From: JAJDNS01 sp963578825
Lineage (GTDB): Bacteria; Acidobacteriota; Vicinamibacteria; Fen-336
Assembly: GCA_963578825.1 (NCBI GenBank)
Contig: CAUZDW010000006.1
Location: forward strand, 83,918-147,917
Direction of reading: 5' to 3'
DNA: 64,000 nt
The number at the start of each line of letters is the position of its first letter. The first letter of the stretch is position 1. Below the pieces are notes generated by a model. It was not told where the DNA came from. It saw only the letters and a program-made list of their open reading frames with translations, and ran no database searches. Made by a program: the position numbers and the translations under genes. Shown in pieces: positions 19,301 through 27,610 of the stretch.

Positions 19301-19647
19301 CGCCCGTCCAGGCGCTGGCACTGATGAACGATCCGCAGTTCGTCGAGGCCTCCCGGGTGGCCGCCGAACGCGTGCTCCGTCAGGCAAGTCAAGACCCGGG
19401 CGATCGGATCATCCATGCCATGCGTCTCCTCACTGGTCGTCGGCCGCGACCGGAGGAGCTCGACGTGCTCCTCGAGCTGTACGAGGGCCGGCGGCGGGGG
19501 TTCCAGGGGGAGCCGAGCCGGGCGCGCCAGCTTCTGGGGAGCGGCGACTTCCCCCGTGACGACGCCCTCGATCCGGTCGAGGTGGCCAGCCTCGACGTCG
19601 TCGTGGGCACGATCATGAACTACGACGCCTCGGTGATGAAGCGGTAG
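16360..19647 (+). CDS. Lipoprotein with cytochrome c, DUF1549, LamG and DUF1553 (planctomycete-type)
   Basis: 1,095 residues. A lipoprotein signal (ALGLAC) is followed by a c-type haem motif CYKCH (Cys53, Cys56, His57) in a PSCyt1-like domain, a DUF1549 domain (about 155-365, with ERMAVEWLDLARYADTDGY), a LamG/concanavalin-like domain (about 480-690, FSLAIWALVPSD) and a DUF1553 domain (about 770-1060, VAVNRLWQQLFG, RSRCQVRRQKTSTPVQALALMND). These proteins abound in Planctomycetes, usually beside a DUF1501 gene as here (8-base gap), and are inferred to act in exported polymer breakdown, with LamG binding carbohydrate. The catalytic role is not established. A TATGAT at 16329 may be the -10; AGAGG precedes the ATG. 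Confidence 0.9.
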   Translation: MTRVARPFIALLSLALGLACAVDKPPEVVAAEDRIPEVIDFALHVRPILSDRCYKCHGPDANQRKAGLRFDTEDGPYAELPESPGDFPIVPGSLRRSQLYLRVSSTDPAVRMPPPESKLSLEPEEITVLTRWIEQGAEWKPHWAFSPAERPETPRVTRPGWDDNPIDRFVLARLEREGLEPSPEADRETLLRRLSFDLTGLPPTIEEIDAFLDGRSDGAYDTVVDRLLASEHYGERMAVEWLDLARYADTDGYQADFDRDMSPWRDWVIGAFNDNMGFDQFVTWQLAGDLLPDASRKQVLASGFNRLHPHNAEGGIVEEEFRVEYAADRTQTFATAFMGLTVECARCHDHKFDPISQKEYYQLYSFFNNVDEAGQTSFNSFSHAKQPMVVDHYRMSPPTMLLPDASTEEQLDRLSQEIERTAAELDRIATHRTGAFQVWFEARVDTLSEVLRPSGLLAHYPFEKIRIDDIPNRVPGGTPGEVFDPVQATLARRLPESVDGPVGRGLRMNGDDALFFPDVGRFRRGEPFSLAIWALVPSDLQKGVIVHRNIGGALYNFRGYHLGVDGARLDAVLAHKFPYNSIHVVSRLSVPTGEWVHLAMTYDGSSRASGLRLYLDGRELEVEVRRDRLYREILHNARARSGPGIKVGGRMRSKGFTDGLVDELMVWERRLTTPEVAFLAGDEGLQALVKKPVADWTTEEKRPFLGLYLDRFDADWQRVRGKLTALRLERNELMEQIPEVMVMDESPPRQAHVLTRGAYDAPTEPVEPGTPARIMPYRAEWPPDRSGLARWLTHPDHPLFARVAVNRLWQQLFGSGLVRTAEDFGQQGELPSHPGLLDWLAREFMESGWDVKAMQKLIVTSATYRQSSDTDSETRERDPENRLLSRGASSRLTAEMLRDQALLASGLLVERIGGPSVKPYQPDGLWVINPFSSEYVQDEGEKLYRRSLYTFWKRSVPPPTMAMFDAPGRSRCQVRRQKTSTPVQALALMNDPQFVEASRVAAERVLRQASQDPGDRIIHAMRLLTGRRPRPEELDVLLELYEGRRRGFQGEPSRARQLLGSGDFPRDDALDPVEVASLDVVVGTIMNYDASVMKR

Positions 19648-19655
19648 GGGGAGAC

Positions 19656-21113
19656 GTGAGAGACGCCCAGCAACTCCGGCGCCACATAGAGCGCCGCCAG
19701 TTCCTGACCCGCACCAGCCTGGGACTGGGGAGCGCGGCTCTGGCCCAGCTGCTCGACCCGGTCCTCGGCCTGGCGAGCTCACCTCCCCGCGAGAGCGACT
19801 CGAGCGGTATTCTGGGCTCCCCCCACCTGCCGCCTCGTGCGAAGCGGGTGATCTACCTCTTCCAGAGTGGGGCGCCGTCGCAGCTGGAGCTCTTCGACCA
19901 CAAGCCCATGCTAGAAAAACTCCATGGCGAGCAGCTGCCCGACAGCGTGCGACGTGGGCAGAGGCTCACGGGCATGTCGGCGGAGCAGTCGTCGTTGCCC
20001 CTGACGGCATCGCAGTTTCGCTTCGAAAGACACGGCAAGTCGGGGTTCTGGGCCAGCGAGCTCGTCCCGCACATGGCGGGCATCATGGACGAGCTCTGCT
20101 TCATCAGGAGCCTGCACACCGAGGCGATCAACCACGATCCGGCGATCACGTTCTTCCAGACCGGCTCGCAGCTCCCCGGTCGTCCCAGCATGGGAGCCTG
20201 GGCCAGCTACGGCTTGGGCAGCGAGAATCGGAGCCTGCCCGCGTTTCTCGTCTTGATTTCCAAGGAGTCGAGGGGACAGCCGCTCTACGCCCGGCTCTGG
20301 GGGAGCGGTTTTCTCCCCACCGTGCATCAAGGAGTCCAGCTGCGCGCGGGCCCGGATCCCGTGCTGTTTCTCAATGATCCCGCCGGGTTCGATCGGGCCG
20401 ATCGCGTGGCGATGCTGGAGGCACTGGACCGGCTGCACCGAATCCAGGCCGACGAGACACAGGACCCCGAAATCCAGACGCGCATCGCCCAGTACGAGAT
20501 GGCCTTCCGCATGCAGACCTCCGTTCCGGAGGTCATGGACCTGGCCGGGGAGCCCGACGAGATCTACGACCTCTACGGCCCCGACGCGAGAGAGCCCGGA
20601 ACGTACGCCGCCAACTGCCTGCTGGCTCGACGCCTGGCCGAGCGCGGCGTCCGTTTCATCCAGCTCTACCATCAGGGCTGGGACCAGCACGGGAACCTGC
20701 CCCGAGACATCCGGAGGCAGTGCGAGGCCACCGACCAGGCGTCGGCGGCTCTCGTCATCGACCTCAAGCGCCGGGGCCTTCTGGAGGACACGTTGGTGAT
20801 CTGGGGTGGCGAGTTCGGGCGCACGAGCTACTGCCAGGGACCGCTCACCCAGGGCGACTACGGCCGCGATCATCACCCGCGCTGCTTCACGATCTGGCTG
20901 GCGGGGGCGGGCGTGAAGTCGGGCTTCAGCTTCGGGGAGAGCGATGAGCTCGGCTACAACATCGTCCGCGATCCCGTCCACGTCCACGACCTGCAGGCGA
21001 CGATCCTGTACCTGCTGGGAGTCGATCACGAGCGGCTGGTGTTCCGCCACCAGGGCCGGCGCTTCCGGCTCACAGACGTGCACGGCCAGGTCGTCAAGGA
21101 CATTCTGGCCTGA
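19656..21113 (+). CDS. DUF1501 family protein, Tat-exported
   Basis: A twin-arginine signal (RRQFLTRTSLGLGSAALAQ) lies near the N-terminus. The DUF1501 fold, related to the sulfatase/alkaline phosphatase superfamily, is recognised by FQSGAPSQLELFDHKP, the END-like INHDPAITFF, and WGGEFGRTSYCQG followed by GRDHHPRCFTIWLAGAGV. A GTG at 19656 is preceded by AGGGGGAG. It is almost certainly co-transcribed with the DUF1553 lipoprotein, the usual pairing. Function is unproven; metal-dependent hydrolysis of a sulfate or phosphate ester is a reasonable guess from the fold. Confidence 0.9.
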   Translation: MRDAQQLRRHIERRQFLTRTSLGLGSAALAQLLDPVLGLASSPPRESDSSGILGSPHLPPRAKRVIYLFQSGAPSQLELFDHKPMLEKLHGEQLPDSVRRGQRLTGMSAEQSSLPLTASQFRFERHGKSGFWASELVPHMAGIMDELCFIRSLHTEAINHDPAITFFQTGSQLPGRPSMGAWASYGLGSENRSLPAFLVLISKESRGQPLYARLWGSGFLPTVHQGVQLRAGPDPVLFLNDPAGFDRADRVAMLEALDRLHRIQADETQDPEIQTRIAQYEMAFRMQTSVPEVMDLAGEPDEIYDLYGPDAREPGTYAANCLLARRLAERGVRFIQLYHQGWDQHGNLPRDIRRQCEATDQASAALVIDLKRRGLLEDTLVIWGGEFGRTSYCQGPLTQGDYGRDHHPRCFTIWLAGAGVKSGFSFGESDELGYNIVRDPVHVHDLQATILYLLGVDHERLVFRHQGRRFRLTDVHGQVVKDILA

Positions 21114-21156
21114 GCACTCGGCCTCGTCGGTGCGGTCGTCGGGGGAGTGCTGGAGC

Positions 21157-23424
21157 CTATTCGGGTCGCGGTCCTGCGGGCAGATGATCCTGAAGATACC
21201 GGGCGAGGAGGGAGTAGAGGTGGTGCTGCGTGCCGTCGCCTTCCGAGATGCTGTGCGAGCGGTTGGGATACACCATGGAGTCGAAGGGCTTGCCCAGCTC
21301 GATGAGCCGGTTGACCAGCCGTTCCGTACCCTGCATGTGGACGTTGTCGTCGCCCGAACCGTGGACGAAGAGCAGATCTCCGACCAGGCCCTCGGCGTGA
21401 GTGATGGGTGAGCCGGCGCGATACCCCTCCGGGTTCTCGCTGGGCAGACCCATGTAGCGTTCCTGGTAGATGGTGTCGTAGAGCGTCTGGTCCGGCACCG
21501 GGGCCACGGACATGCCCACCTTGTAGAGCTCGGGCGAGCGGAAGAGGAGGTTGAGCGTCATCGAGCCTCCGCCGCTCCAGCCCCAGGAAGCGACGCGCTC
21601 CGCGTCGAGGTAGGGCCTCTCGGCCAGGAGCGCTCGGACAGCGGCCGCCTGCTCTTCGGAGGCCAGGACACCCACCGAGCCGTGGATCATCTTGCGCCAC
21701 TCGCGTCCCTTCGGCGCGGGAGTGCCCCGGTTGTCGACGCTGGCCACCACGTAGCCGGCGTCGGCCAGCGCCCGGTGGAAGAGATGCCGCCCGGACCGGC
21801 TGGGCCACCCATCCTTGACCGTGACGTTTGCGGGCTCGCCGTAGACGAACATCAGGAGCGGATAAGACTTCGACGCGTCGAGTCCATTCGGCTTCATCAT
21901 CCATCCGTCCAGTCGGACGCCTTTGCCGATATCGATCTGAAAGAACTCCGTCGGTGGCACGAAGAGGGGCGCCAGCTCTGCGGCGAGGGAGGCGTTGTCC
22001 TCGAGCACTCGAACGACCTCGTGACTCGGGAGGCGGACGAGATCCACGACCGGAGGCCGTTCCATCGTCGAGAACGTGTGGAAGGCGAAGCGGCCGTCCG
22101 GAGAGATGTCGTACGCGTGGGTGCCCGACTGGCCTGCGGGAGTGATTCGCTCGGGTGCCCGGCTGCCGTCGAGCTGGGCGGCGTAGAGGTAGCGTCGCAC
22201 CGCGTCGTCGGGGGAGGCGATGAAGAAGACGGTCTTGTCGTCCATGCCTTCGACGCTCAGGATGTCGAAGGCCCCGGGTGTGAGGAGGCGCATCTCGCCA
22301 CCCTCCCGCGACGCCCTCCAAAGGTGGCGCCACCCGTCCTTCTCGGAGATCCAGAGGAGCTCGCGGCCTCCCGGGAGCCATCGCCATTCGTCCACGATGT
22401 CCAGCCAGGCGTCGTCCTCGTCCCGCAGCAGGCTGCGCGTCTCCCCTGTTCGGGCGTCGGCGAGCCAGAGGTCGGTCGACTGCTGCCGCCGGTCCATCTG
22501 CTGGATCAGGAGCTCCCCGGCGGCCACCCACTCCATGCGTGGAAGGTAGTACGCGCGCGGGTCCTCGCCCGGCACCTGCACCCAGCGGGGATCCCCGCCC
22601 GAGGCGCTCACGATACCGATCTTGACCGCAGAGTTCGTGGTCCCGACCTTGGGATACGAAATCCAGGTGACGACGGGGTACGTCGTGTCGGTGTTGTTGA
22701 TGAGGGGGAACTGGCCGATACCCGTGGCGTCGAAGTGCCAGAAGGCAATTCGGGTGCCGTCGGGACTCCAGCGAAAGCCGTCGCACAGCTTGAACTCCTC
22801 CTCGTAGACCCAGTCCGAGGTGCCGTTGATGCTGGTGGAGGAGCCGTCGGACGTCAGGCGCGTGACGGCCCCGTCCTCGAGACTCTCCACGTACAGATCG
22901 CTCTCCTGGACAAAGGCCACCCGGGTGCCATCCGGCGACAGCTTCGCGAACATCAGGGTCGCCTCGGGAAACCCGGAGCCCACCTGGCGCAGGGCGCCGC
23001 TCGAGCGTTCGAGGACCCAGTAGTCGCCTCGGGTGTTCTTGCGCCACACCTTGCGGGTGTTGGTGAAGACGAGCAGGCGAGTCCCGTCGTCCGACCACGC
23101 GTAGTCGTCGATCGAGAGCGGGGGGCCCGCCTCTGCAGGGACGAGACTCGCCGCCGCCGCCGCCACCCGCCGATCGCCGCTCGCCGTATCGTAGCGGACG
23201 ATGTCCTTGCCACGGCCGTCCGCGGCATCTTCGAGGGTCGTGTATCCCGATCCCCCGTCCAGCCAGCGCGTGGGACCAAAGGTTCGGGCCTTGAATGCCT
23301 CCTCCTTGAAAATGCGCTGGAGCTGCGCTTCCAAACCGGCTGCGGACGACGGGGCGGCAAGCTGGGGTCCGACCAGGGTCGCGACCAGCACGAGCGCGGA
23401 AACAGCGGCAGGCAGACGGCTCAT
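21157..23424 (-). CDS. Dipeptidyl peptidase IV-type S9 family serine peptidase
   Basis: Periplasmic peptidase removing X-Pro or X-Ala dipeptides. It has a signal peptide, an N-terminal beta-propeller with the double-Glu motif WVYEEEF that binds the substrate amino terminus, and a C-terminal alpha/beta hydrolase. The triad is Ser617 in GWSGGG, Asp692 in HGSGDDNVH and His724 in PNRSHSI; these spacings match human DPP4. At 755 residues it is full length. The start ATG overlaps the stop of the upstream ROK gene (ATGA), so both are expressed together. A long antisense-like frame over the same bases is a shadow. Confidence 0.95.
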   Translation of the reverse strand: MSRLPAAVSALVLVATLVGPQLAAPSSAAGLEAQLQRIFKEEAFKARTFGPTRWLDGGSGYTTLEDAADGRGKDIVRYDTASGDRRVAAAAASLVPAEAGPPLSIDDYAWSDDGTRLLVFTNTRKVWRKNTRGDYWVLERSSGALRQVGSGFPEATLMFAKLSPDGTRVAFVQESDLYVESLEDGAVTRLTSDGSSTSINGTSDWVYEEEFKLCDGFRWSPDGTRIAFWHFDATGIGQFPLINNTDTTYPVVTWISYPKVGTTNSAVKIGIVSASGGDPRWVQVPGEDPRAYYLPRMEWVAAGELLIQQMDRRQQSTDLWLADARTGETRSLLRDEDDAWLDIVDEWRWLPGGRELLWISEKDGWRHLWRASREGGEMRLLTPGAFDILSVEGMDDKTVFFIASPDDAVRRYLYAAQLDGSRAPERITPAGQSGTHAYDISPDGRFAFHTFSTMERPPVVDLVRLPSHEVVRVLEDNASLAAELAPLFVPPTEFFQIDIGKGVRLDGWMMKPNGLDASKSYPLLMFVYGEPANVTVKDGWPSRSGRHLFHRALADAGYVVASVDNRGTPAPKGREWRKMIHGSVGVLASEEQAAAVRALLAERPYLDAERVASWGWSGGGSMTLNLLFRSPELYKVGMSVAPVPDQTLYDTIYQERYMGLPSENPEGYRAGSPITHAEGLVGDLLFVHGSGDDNVHMQGTERLVNRLIELGKPFDSMVYPNRSHSISEGDGTQHHLYSLLARYLQDHLPAGPRPE

Positions 23425-24452
23425 CGCGACGCCTCGGCCTGAGCCAGGTCGAGTGCGGCGAGGGCCGCTCCGCGGGCGCCCGCCATGTCCAGATCTTGCA
23501 CGAGGGCGAAGATCGCCGTCTCCTCCTGCTCCTCTTCGAGAGACGTGTTCTTGCGCACTGTCTCCAGGAACCAGTCCCGAAACTCCGGAACCGTCTCTGC
23601 GACCCCGCCGCCAACGAAGTAGGCGTCCGGGTCGGTGAACCGCGACGCGATGGTGAACAGTCGCCCGATGGCCATCGCCTGCTGCTCGAAGATCTTCCGC
23701 GCCATGGGATCGCCCTTTTCCCCATAGTTGCGGACGAGCTTCGCCGCCTTCTTGATGTCGTCGATCTTCCCGAGTTCGTGGTCCTTGAACTGCGTGAGCC
23801 AGTAGGGCAGCAGGTTGGTCTCGATGCCGGTCAGGGACGCCACCGCCTCGACGTCACCCGAGAAGCCACAGTTGCAGGGGGGCAACGGCTGCCCTTCGCC
23901 GAGGAGGCCGTCCATGGGGATGTGGACGTGGCCCAGCTCCCCTGCGAAGCCGTTCCCGCCCTTGACGATCCGCCCCGCGTCGATGACCCCTCCGCCGAGA
24001 CCGGTGCCCACGATGGCCGAGATCGAGCACCGCTTTGCCCCGGAGGCGCCGAAGCAGACATGGTGCGCATAGAGGGCGGCAGCGTTGCCGTCGTTGTTGT
24101 AGACCACCGGGAGCCGCAGCTTCGCCTCGACGGCGCCTCGAAAATCGAACTTGCGCCATGTCGGATGGGCGAAGTTCGTCGAGCCCCGGGAGGAGATGAC
24201 ACCGTCGGCGCTGGCAGGTCCGGGCGAGTCGAGCCCGACGGCCCGGACGCGGTCGCGGGAGACCTCGGTTCGCTCCAGGATGTCGGCGAACGCTGCGACC
24301 AGCGACTCGACCGCCAGGTCGGAGCCTTCGAGGACCCGACTGGGCGTCTCCACCATGGAGTCGACGAGGAACCCGTCGGACGGATCGAGAACCGTCGCGT
24401 TGTTCGAGTTGCCCCCATTGTCCAGTCCGACCACGACCCACTGATCCTGCAT
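23421..24452 (-). CDS. ROK family sugar kinase-like protein
   Basis: ROK fold with phosphate-1 loop GLDNGGNSNNATVLD, DSPGPASADG, NNDGNAAALYAHH (catalytic Asp) and VGTGLGGGVI. The usual ROK zinc motif CxCGxxGCxE appears as CNCGFSGDVE, with the third Cys replaced by Asp. The family includes glucokinases, fructokinases and NagC-type repressors; no helix-turn-helix is present here, so a kinase role is favoured. 343 residues from the ATG at 24452, preceded by GGGAG. It is first in an operon with the DPP-IV peptidase. The substrate is unknown. Confidence 0.85.
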   Translation of the reverse strand: MQDQWVVVGLDNGGNSNNATVLDPSDGFLVDSMVETPSRVLEGSDLAVESLVAAFADILERTEVSRDRVRAVGLDSPGPASADGVISSRGSTNFAHPTWRKFDFRGAVEAKLRLPVVYNNDGNAAALYAHHVCFGASGAKRCSISAIVGTGLGGGVIDAGRIVKGGNGFAGELGHVHIPMDGLLGEGQPLPPCNCGFSGDVEAVASLTGIETNLLPYWLTQFKDHELGKIDDIKKAAKLVRNYGEKGDPMARKIFEQQAMAIGRLFTIASRFTDPDAYFVGGGVAETVPEFRDWFLETVRKNTSLEEEQEETAIFALVQDLDMAGARGAALAALDLAQAEASR

Positions 24453-24568
24453 GGATGCTCCCTTCGGCCGCCCCTCCGACGGGCCGGCCAGGGGAGGAAT
24501 TCTACCCGCCCTTTCGGTTGTTCGTCCCAGGCGGCCGACTCGACACCGGCCGTGCCCCATCCCTCCGC

Positions 24569-24574
24569 TACAAT
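24569..24574 (+). promoter_or_regulatory. Candidate -10 element, leaderless spacing (beta-barrel gene)
   Basis: TACAAT ends 6 bases before the ATG at 24581, and no ribosome site lies between. No convincing -35 was seen 17 bases upstream. Confidence 0.4.
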
Positions 24575-24580
24575 GACGGA

Positions 24581-25417
24581 ATGATCCAGCGAATCGTCGC
24601 CTCCTGTTCGCATCCCCGCGTCGTCCTCGGGCTGGTCGTGGGAGTGATGACCCTGTCGGCGGCGCCCGCGCCGGCAGGCGAGCTCGAGCTGGCTGTCTCG
24701 GTCGGGCGGGCGCTGCCGTTCTACAAGCAGTCCTTCGCGTTCGATCCGGGCGACCTCGTGCCTCCCGACCTTCCCGTCGCGACCTCGGGCGAGTTCGATC
24801 TCGAGCTGAACGGCGGGCTGGCCTTCTCGGGAGCGCTGACGTGGCGCTTCTCCGACGTCGTGGGTCTGGAAGCCCGAGTCGACAGCGCCCGGGTGAACCT
24901 GGAGGTGACGGGGGGTCGTGTCAGCGCAGACCTCGGGGACCTGATCCCCGGCCTGCCGTCCATCCCCGTGACCGGAGATCTCTCTGGCGAATCGGAGGTC
25001 GACCAGCTCACCCCCTTCTCGTTGAACCTCCAGCTCGGCTTCGGAGAGCGCTCCCGGTTCGTGATCTCGGGGGGGAGCAAGCTACATCCCGGCCACCACC
25101 GTGGCGGCGACCGCCAGGTGCGGCTGGGCCTGGAGAACATCCCGGGCATCAGCCTGCCCCCGATCGGGGTGTCGGCGGCCGCCACCCTTGACGGGGGATT
25201 CGGAGGCAACCTGGGCGCGGGCCTGCGGGTGCCTCTGGGCGACAGCGTGTCTCTCGTCTTCGACGCCCGGGCCTTCGGGTTTCCCAAGCGGGAGCTGGCG
25301 TGGGGCTCGGGAAGCGGCACCTCGCCGATCGAGGAAGCCCTGGCCGCGGCCCTCGACCCGATCGAGTTCCAGTATGGATTCTTCCAGGCAACCGGGGGCG
25401 TCGCCTTCACGTTCTAG
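24581..25417 (+). CDS. Outer-membrane beta-barrel protein (two compensating frameshifts suspected)
   Basis: A signal peptide ends at APAPAGEL; alternating amphipathic strands follow and the protein ends in GGVAFTF, as outer-membrane barrels do. 278 residues. Between the 7-G run at 25069-25075 and about 25117 the written frame gives GSKLHPGHHRGGDRQ, unlike a barrel strand. Read one base over, it gives GGASYIPATTVAAT, which fits a strand and the family. One extra G and one missing base nearby would explain this. The function is not known; similar proteins are annotated only as outer membrane beta-barrels. Confidence 0.7.
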   Translation: MIQRIVASCSHPRVVLGLVVGVMTLSAAPAPAGELELAVSVGRALPFYKQSFAFDPGDLVPPDLPVATSGEFDLELNGGLAFSGALTWRFSDVVGLEARVDSARVNLEVTGGRVSADLGDLIPGLPSIPVTGDLSGESEVDQLTPFSLNLQLGFGERSRFVISGGSKLHPGHHRGGDRQVRLGLENIPGISLPPIGVSAAATLDGGFGGNLGAGLRVPLGDSVSLVFDARAFGFPKRELAWGSGSGTSPIEEALAAALDPIEFQYGFFQATGGVAFTF

Positions 25418-25427
25418 CCTCGATGAC

Positions 25428-25949
25428 ATGAGTGACACACAGCCGACCGGCGAACCGGCCAGCGCTCAGCCGCCGCTCCAGGCAGAGGAGCCGGCCAGCG
25501 CCGAGGTGCGGGAGCGGGCGCGCCTCGACCGCAACGCCGAAGTGCTGCTCACTGCGAGCAGCATCCTGGCCGGCTTCGCCATGACGGGGCTTCTCGGGCT
25601 GCCCGACACCGGGAGGGAGGGGATCCAGCGGCTCGCCGCTTCGCTCTTCTTCGTGCCATTCGATCTCACGTTCCCCATCGTTTTCTACGCCATGCTCGTG
25701 GCGACGGTCTGCTTCCTCGGGGTGATGGTGGCGGTCGTCAGCGGGCGTCTGCAGGGCCGGCGACGCCGCATGCGGGCACTTCGCTCGACCTACCGAGCCA
25801 GCGTCCTGGTGTTCGGCATTGGGCTGTCGGCGCTGTTTTGCGCAACGGTGACCATCGGCATCCCAACGTATTCCGGCTTCCTGGTCGGCCTCGGGGGTGG
25901 GGTCGCCATCACTCTGGTCCTGTTCGTGCGCGCGCTGCGCCTGCAGTGA
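25428..25949 (+). CDS. Integral membrane protein, DUF6328-like
   Basis: A 173-residue protein with a charged, disordered N-terminus (about 35 residues) and four predicted helices (ASSILAGFAMTGLLGL, FPIVFYAMLVATVCFLG, SVLVFGIGLSALFCATV, FLVGLGGGVAITLVLF). The arrangement and the RLDRNAEVLLTASSILAGF motif resemble the DUF6328 group of small bacterial membrane proteins with no known function. It starts 10 bases after the barrel gene and ends 14 bases before the next gene, so the three may form one transcript. Confidence 0.7.
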   Translation: MSDTQPTGEPASAQPPLQAEEPASAEVRERARLDRNAEVLLTASSILAGFAMTGLLGLPDTGREGIQRLAASLFFVPFDLTFPIVFYAMLVATVCFLGVMVAVVSGRLQGRRRRMRALRSTYRASVLVFGIGLSALFCATVTIGIPTYSGFLVGLGGGVAITLVLFVRALRLQ

Positions 25950-25963
25950 CGCGCGGCGCTCCA

Positions 25964-26440
25964 ATGCCGGACCATCCGCCCGCGCCGGCTTCTGATCTCT
26001 CACGGGAGGACGTCGAGCAGCGGATGCGGGAAGACGGGTTTCCCGAGATGGAGATTCTGTGGCGACGGTACACGCGCCTTCGAGTGCGGACCGAGCCCGA
26101 AGAAGACACCCTGGTCGTCGCACGGCGCCGCCACATGGGAGCTCTGGCCGCCACCCGGCAGCGATGCTCGTCGTGTCGGCGCTTGTGGCGGTCCTGGCCT
26201 TTCGGCACTTCTACGGGTTCATTCCCGTCCTTGCACCGGCGGCCGGCCCTGCGACACTCCGGGTGATGTCGTTCTGTTCTCCTTCAACGTGGTCTTTCTG
26301 TTCTGGTACGTCCTCCTGATCGTGCAGCGGTATCTCGTTCACCCGATGAGCACGATCATGGCTCTCGACCTTGCGCACATGCTGCGGAAGAGGAGCTGCC
26401 GCGCGCGCGCGAAGTCATCACACGCCTGCACGCTCTCGGA
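25964..26440 (+). CDS. N-terminal part of an unknown membrane protein, broken over three frames
   Basis: From the ATG at 25964 a hydrophilic stretch (REDVEQRMREDGFPEMEILWRRYTRLR) is followed, one frame over, by a helix (MLVVSALVAVLAFRHFY), then in the third frame by another helix (LFSFNVVFLFWYVLLIVQRYL). Coding then moves into the frame of the gene at 26441. Shifts lie at about 26150-26165, 26258-26266 and 26383-26392, the last near a GC dinucleotide run. Coding character persists across all breaks, so this is one gene that was intact recently or is mis-sequenced. No family is recognised. Confidence 0.6.
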
Positions 26441-27610
26441 GTGAACCATCTTTGGGACAATCCCAAGTATCGGTCGCGCTACCGGTTTCACGAAGGCCAC
26501 ATCGAGCGTTTGCCCGACCAGGAGCCTCAGGCCTTCGTTCAGGCCGCCCTCCGCGAGATCCTTGGATACAAGGACGAGATCACGCGACGCTTTCAGCCCG
26601 GCCATTACTACGACAGCCTGCTGCGAAAAAAGAGGTCGGTCACCGCATTCGTCGCGAAGAATCAGGAGCGCATTCGGCAGAACAAGATCGGCGAGCTCTC
26701 GGTCGAGGGAGGGATTGCACTCCTGCAAGAGCTGCGCAACGACCACGTCATAGCCGGGAGCCCAGGTGAGAAGAAGCTCACCGAGTCCATCGAAGCGATC
26801 GAAGCCGGCCACTACCTGACGAGTGGTGCGGTACAAGCGGAGATCTGGCAGCGTGACCCCTGGGTAGACCTCACTCACCAGGAGGAGTTCTTCAGCTCGG
26901 CCTCGCTCCGAGGAGTCAAATGGTTCGGACGCGGGCCGAAGGGAAGACTGGGAACGTTCGGCTACCTCCGCAACGCGAGCATCTCCTCGCTGGACTTCCG
27001 CACGCGAAAGGGGCGAACGGTGCGGGCCCGCCTGGGAGCCGCCCTCGGGCGCGGGGCGGACGGAATGGAGGTGCCCATCCTGTTCGTGGACGGCGTCGAG
27101 GAATCAAACGCCATCCCCCCGCGTCTCATCGCGCGGTCACTTCAGGACTACTCCGAAGCGGCGGGCTTCGAGCTCGTGGTCTGCAATCACTTCTCCCACA
27201 ACGCTGTGCCGAGACGTTTCGCCCTTCACCTCGGTCGCAAGGGCGCTCCGCTGCGGGAGATGACCCTCCGCTATGCCGACGCCCACGAGCGGGAGTACCT
27301 GGACGCCTTCACCTTGCCCGTCGAACCGTTCGAGTACGCCCATCCGCGGGGCACCGTCGTCGGTCGAGTCCTGGCCGTCGGCAGCGGCCAGGGCATCGGC
27401 ACCGAGCCGCGCTTCCTGACCCGAGCCGCCGCCTGGCTGAGGCTGGAGACCCTGTGGATCGTCACGGGCTCGGCTCTCGGATGCACGCTGTGGATGATGT
27501 GGCACGTGAGTGCCGTGGCCTTCGGTGGCTTCGTCCTGCTTGCCGCGCTCGGAACCGGCGCCCACCTGCTCATCCAGCGCCGGTCGCTTCGTGAGCTCGT
27601 GCCGGATTAG
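26441..27610 (+). CDS. Unknown membrane protein, main C-terminal part
   Basis: Coding in this frame already starts at about 26390 (EEELPRAREVITRLHALGVN) before any start codon, so the ATG used by gene finders is internal. A soluble domain of about 330 residues (WDNPKYRSRYRFHEGHIE, GVKWFGRGPKGRLGTFGYLR, FVDGVEESNAIPPR) is followed by two C-terminal helices (TLWIVTGSALGCTLWMM, VAFGGFVLLAALGTGAHLL). With the upstream parts the protein has about 549 residues and four helices, two before and two after the soluble domain. I do not recognise the family. Its stop overlaps the inferred stop of the convergent gene. Confidence 0.65.
   Translation: MNHLWDNPKYRSRYRFHEGHIERLPDQEPQAFVQAALREILGYKDEITRRFQPGHYYDSLLRKKRSVTAFVAKNQERIRQNKIGELSVEGGIALLQELRNDHVIAGSPGEKKLTESIEAIEAGHYLTSGAVQAEIWQRDPWVDLTHQEEFFSSASLRGVKWFGRGPKGRLGTFGYLRNASISSLDFRTRKGRTVRARLGAALGRGADGMEVPILFVDGVEESNAIPPRLIARSLQDYSEAAGFELVVCNHFSHNAVPRRFALHLGRKGAPLREMTLRYADAHEREYLDAFTLPVEPFEYAHPRGTVVGRVLAVGSGQGIGTEPRFLTRAAAWLRLETLWIVTGSALGCTLWMMWHVSAVAFGGFVLLAALGTGAHLLIQRRSLRELVPD

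Noticed and set aside
21026..23725. Long leftward open frame of about 900 codons over the DPP-IV and ROK genes
   Set aside because: Its product is Arg/Gly/Pro-rich shadow sequence; the DPP-IV and ROK frames carry full motif sets and couple by ATGA.
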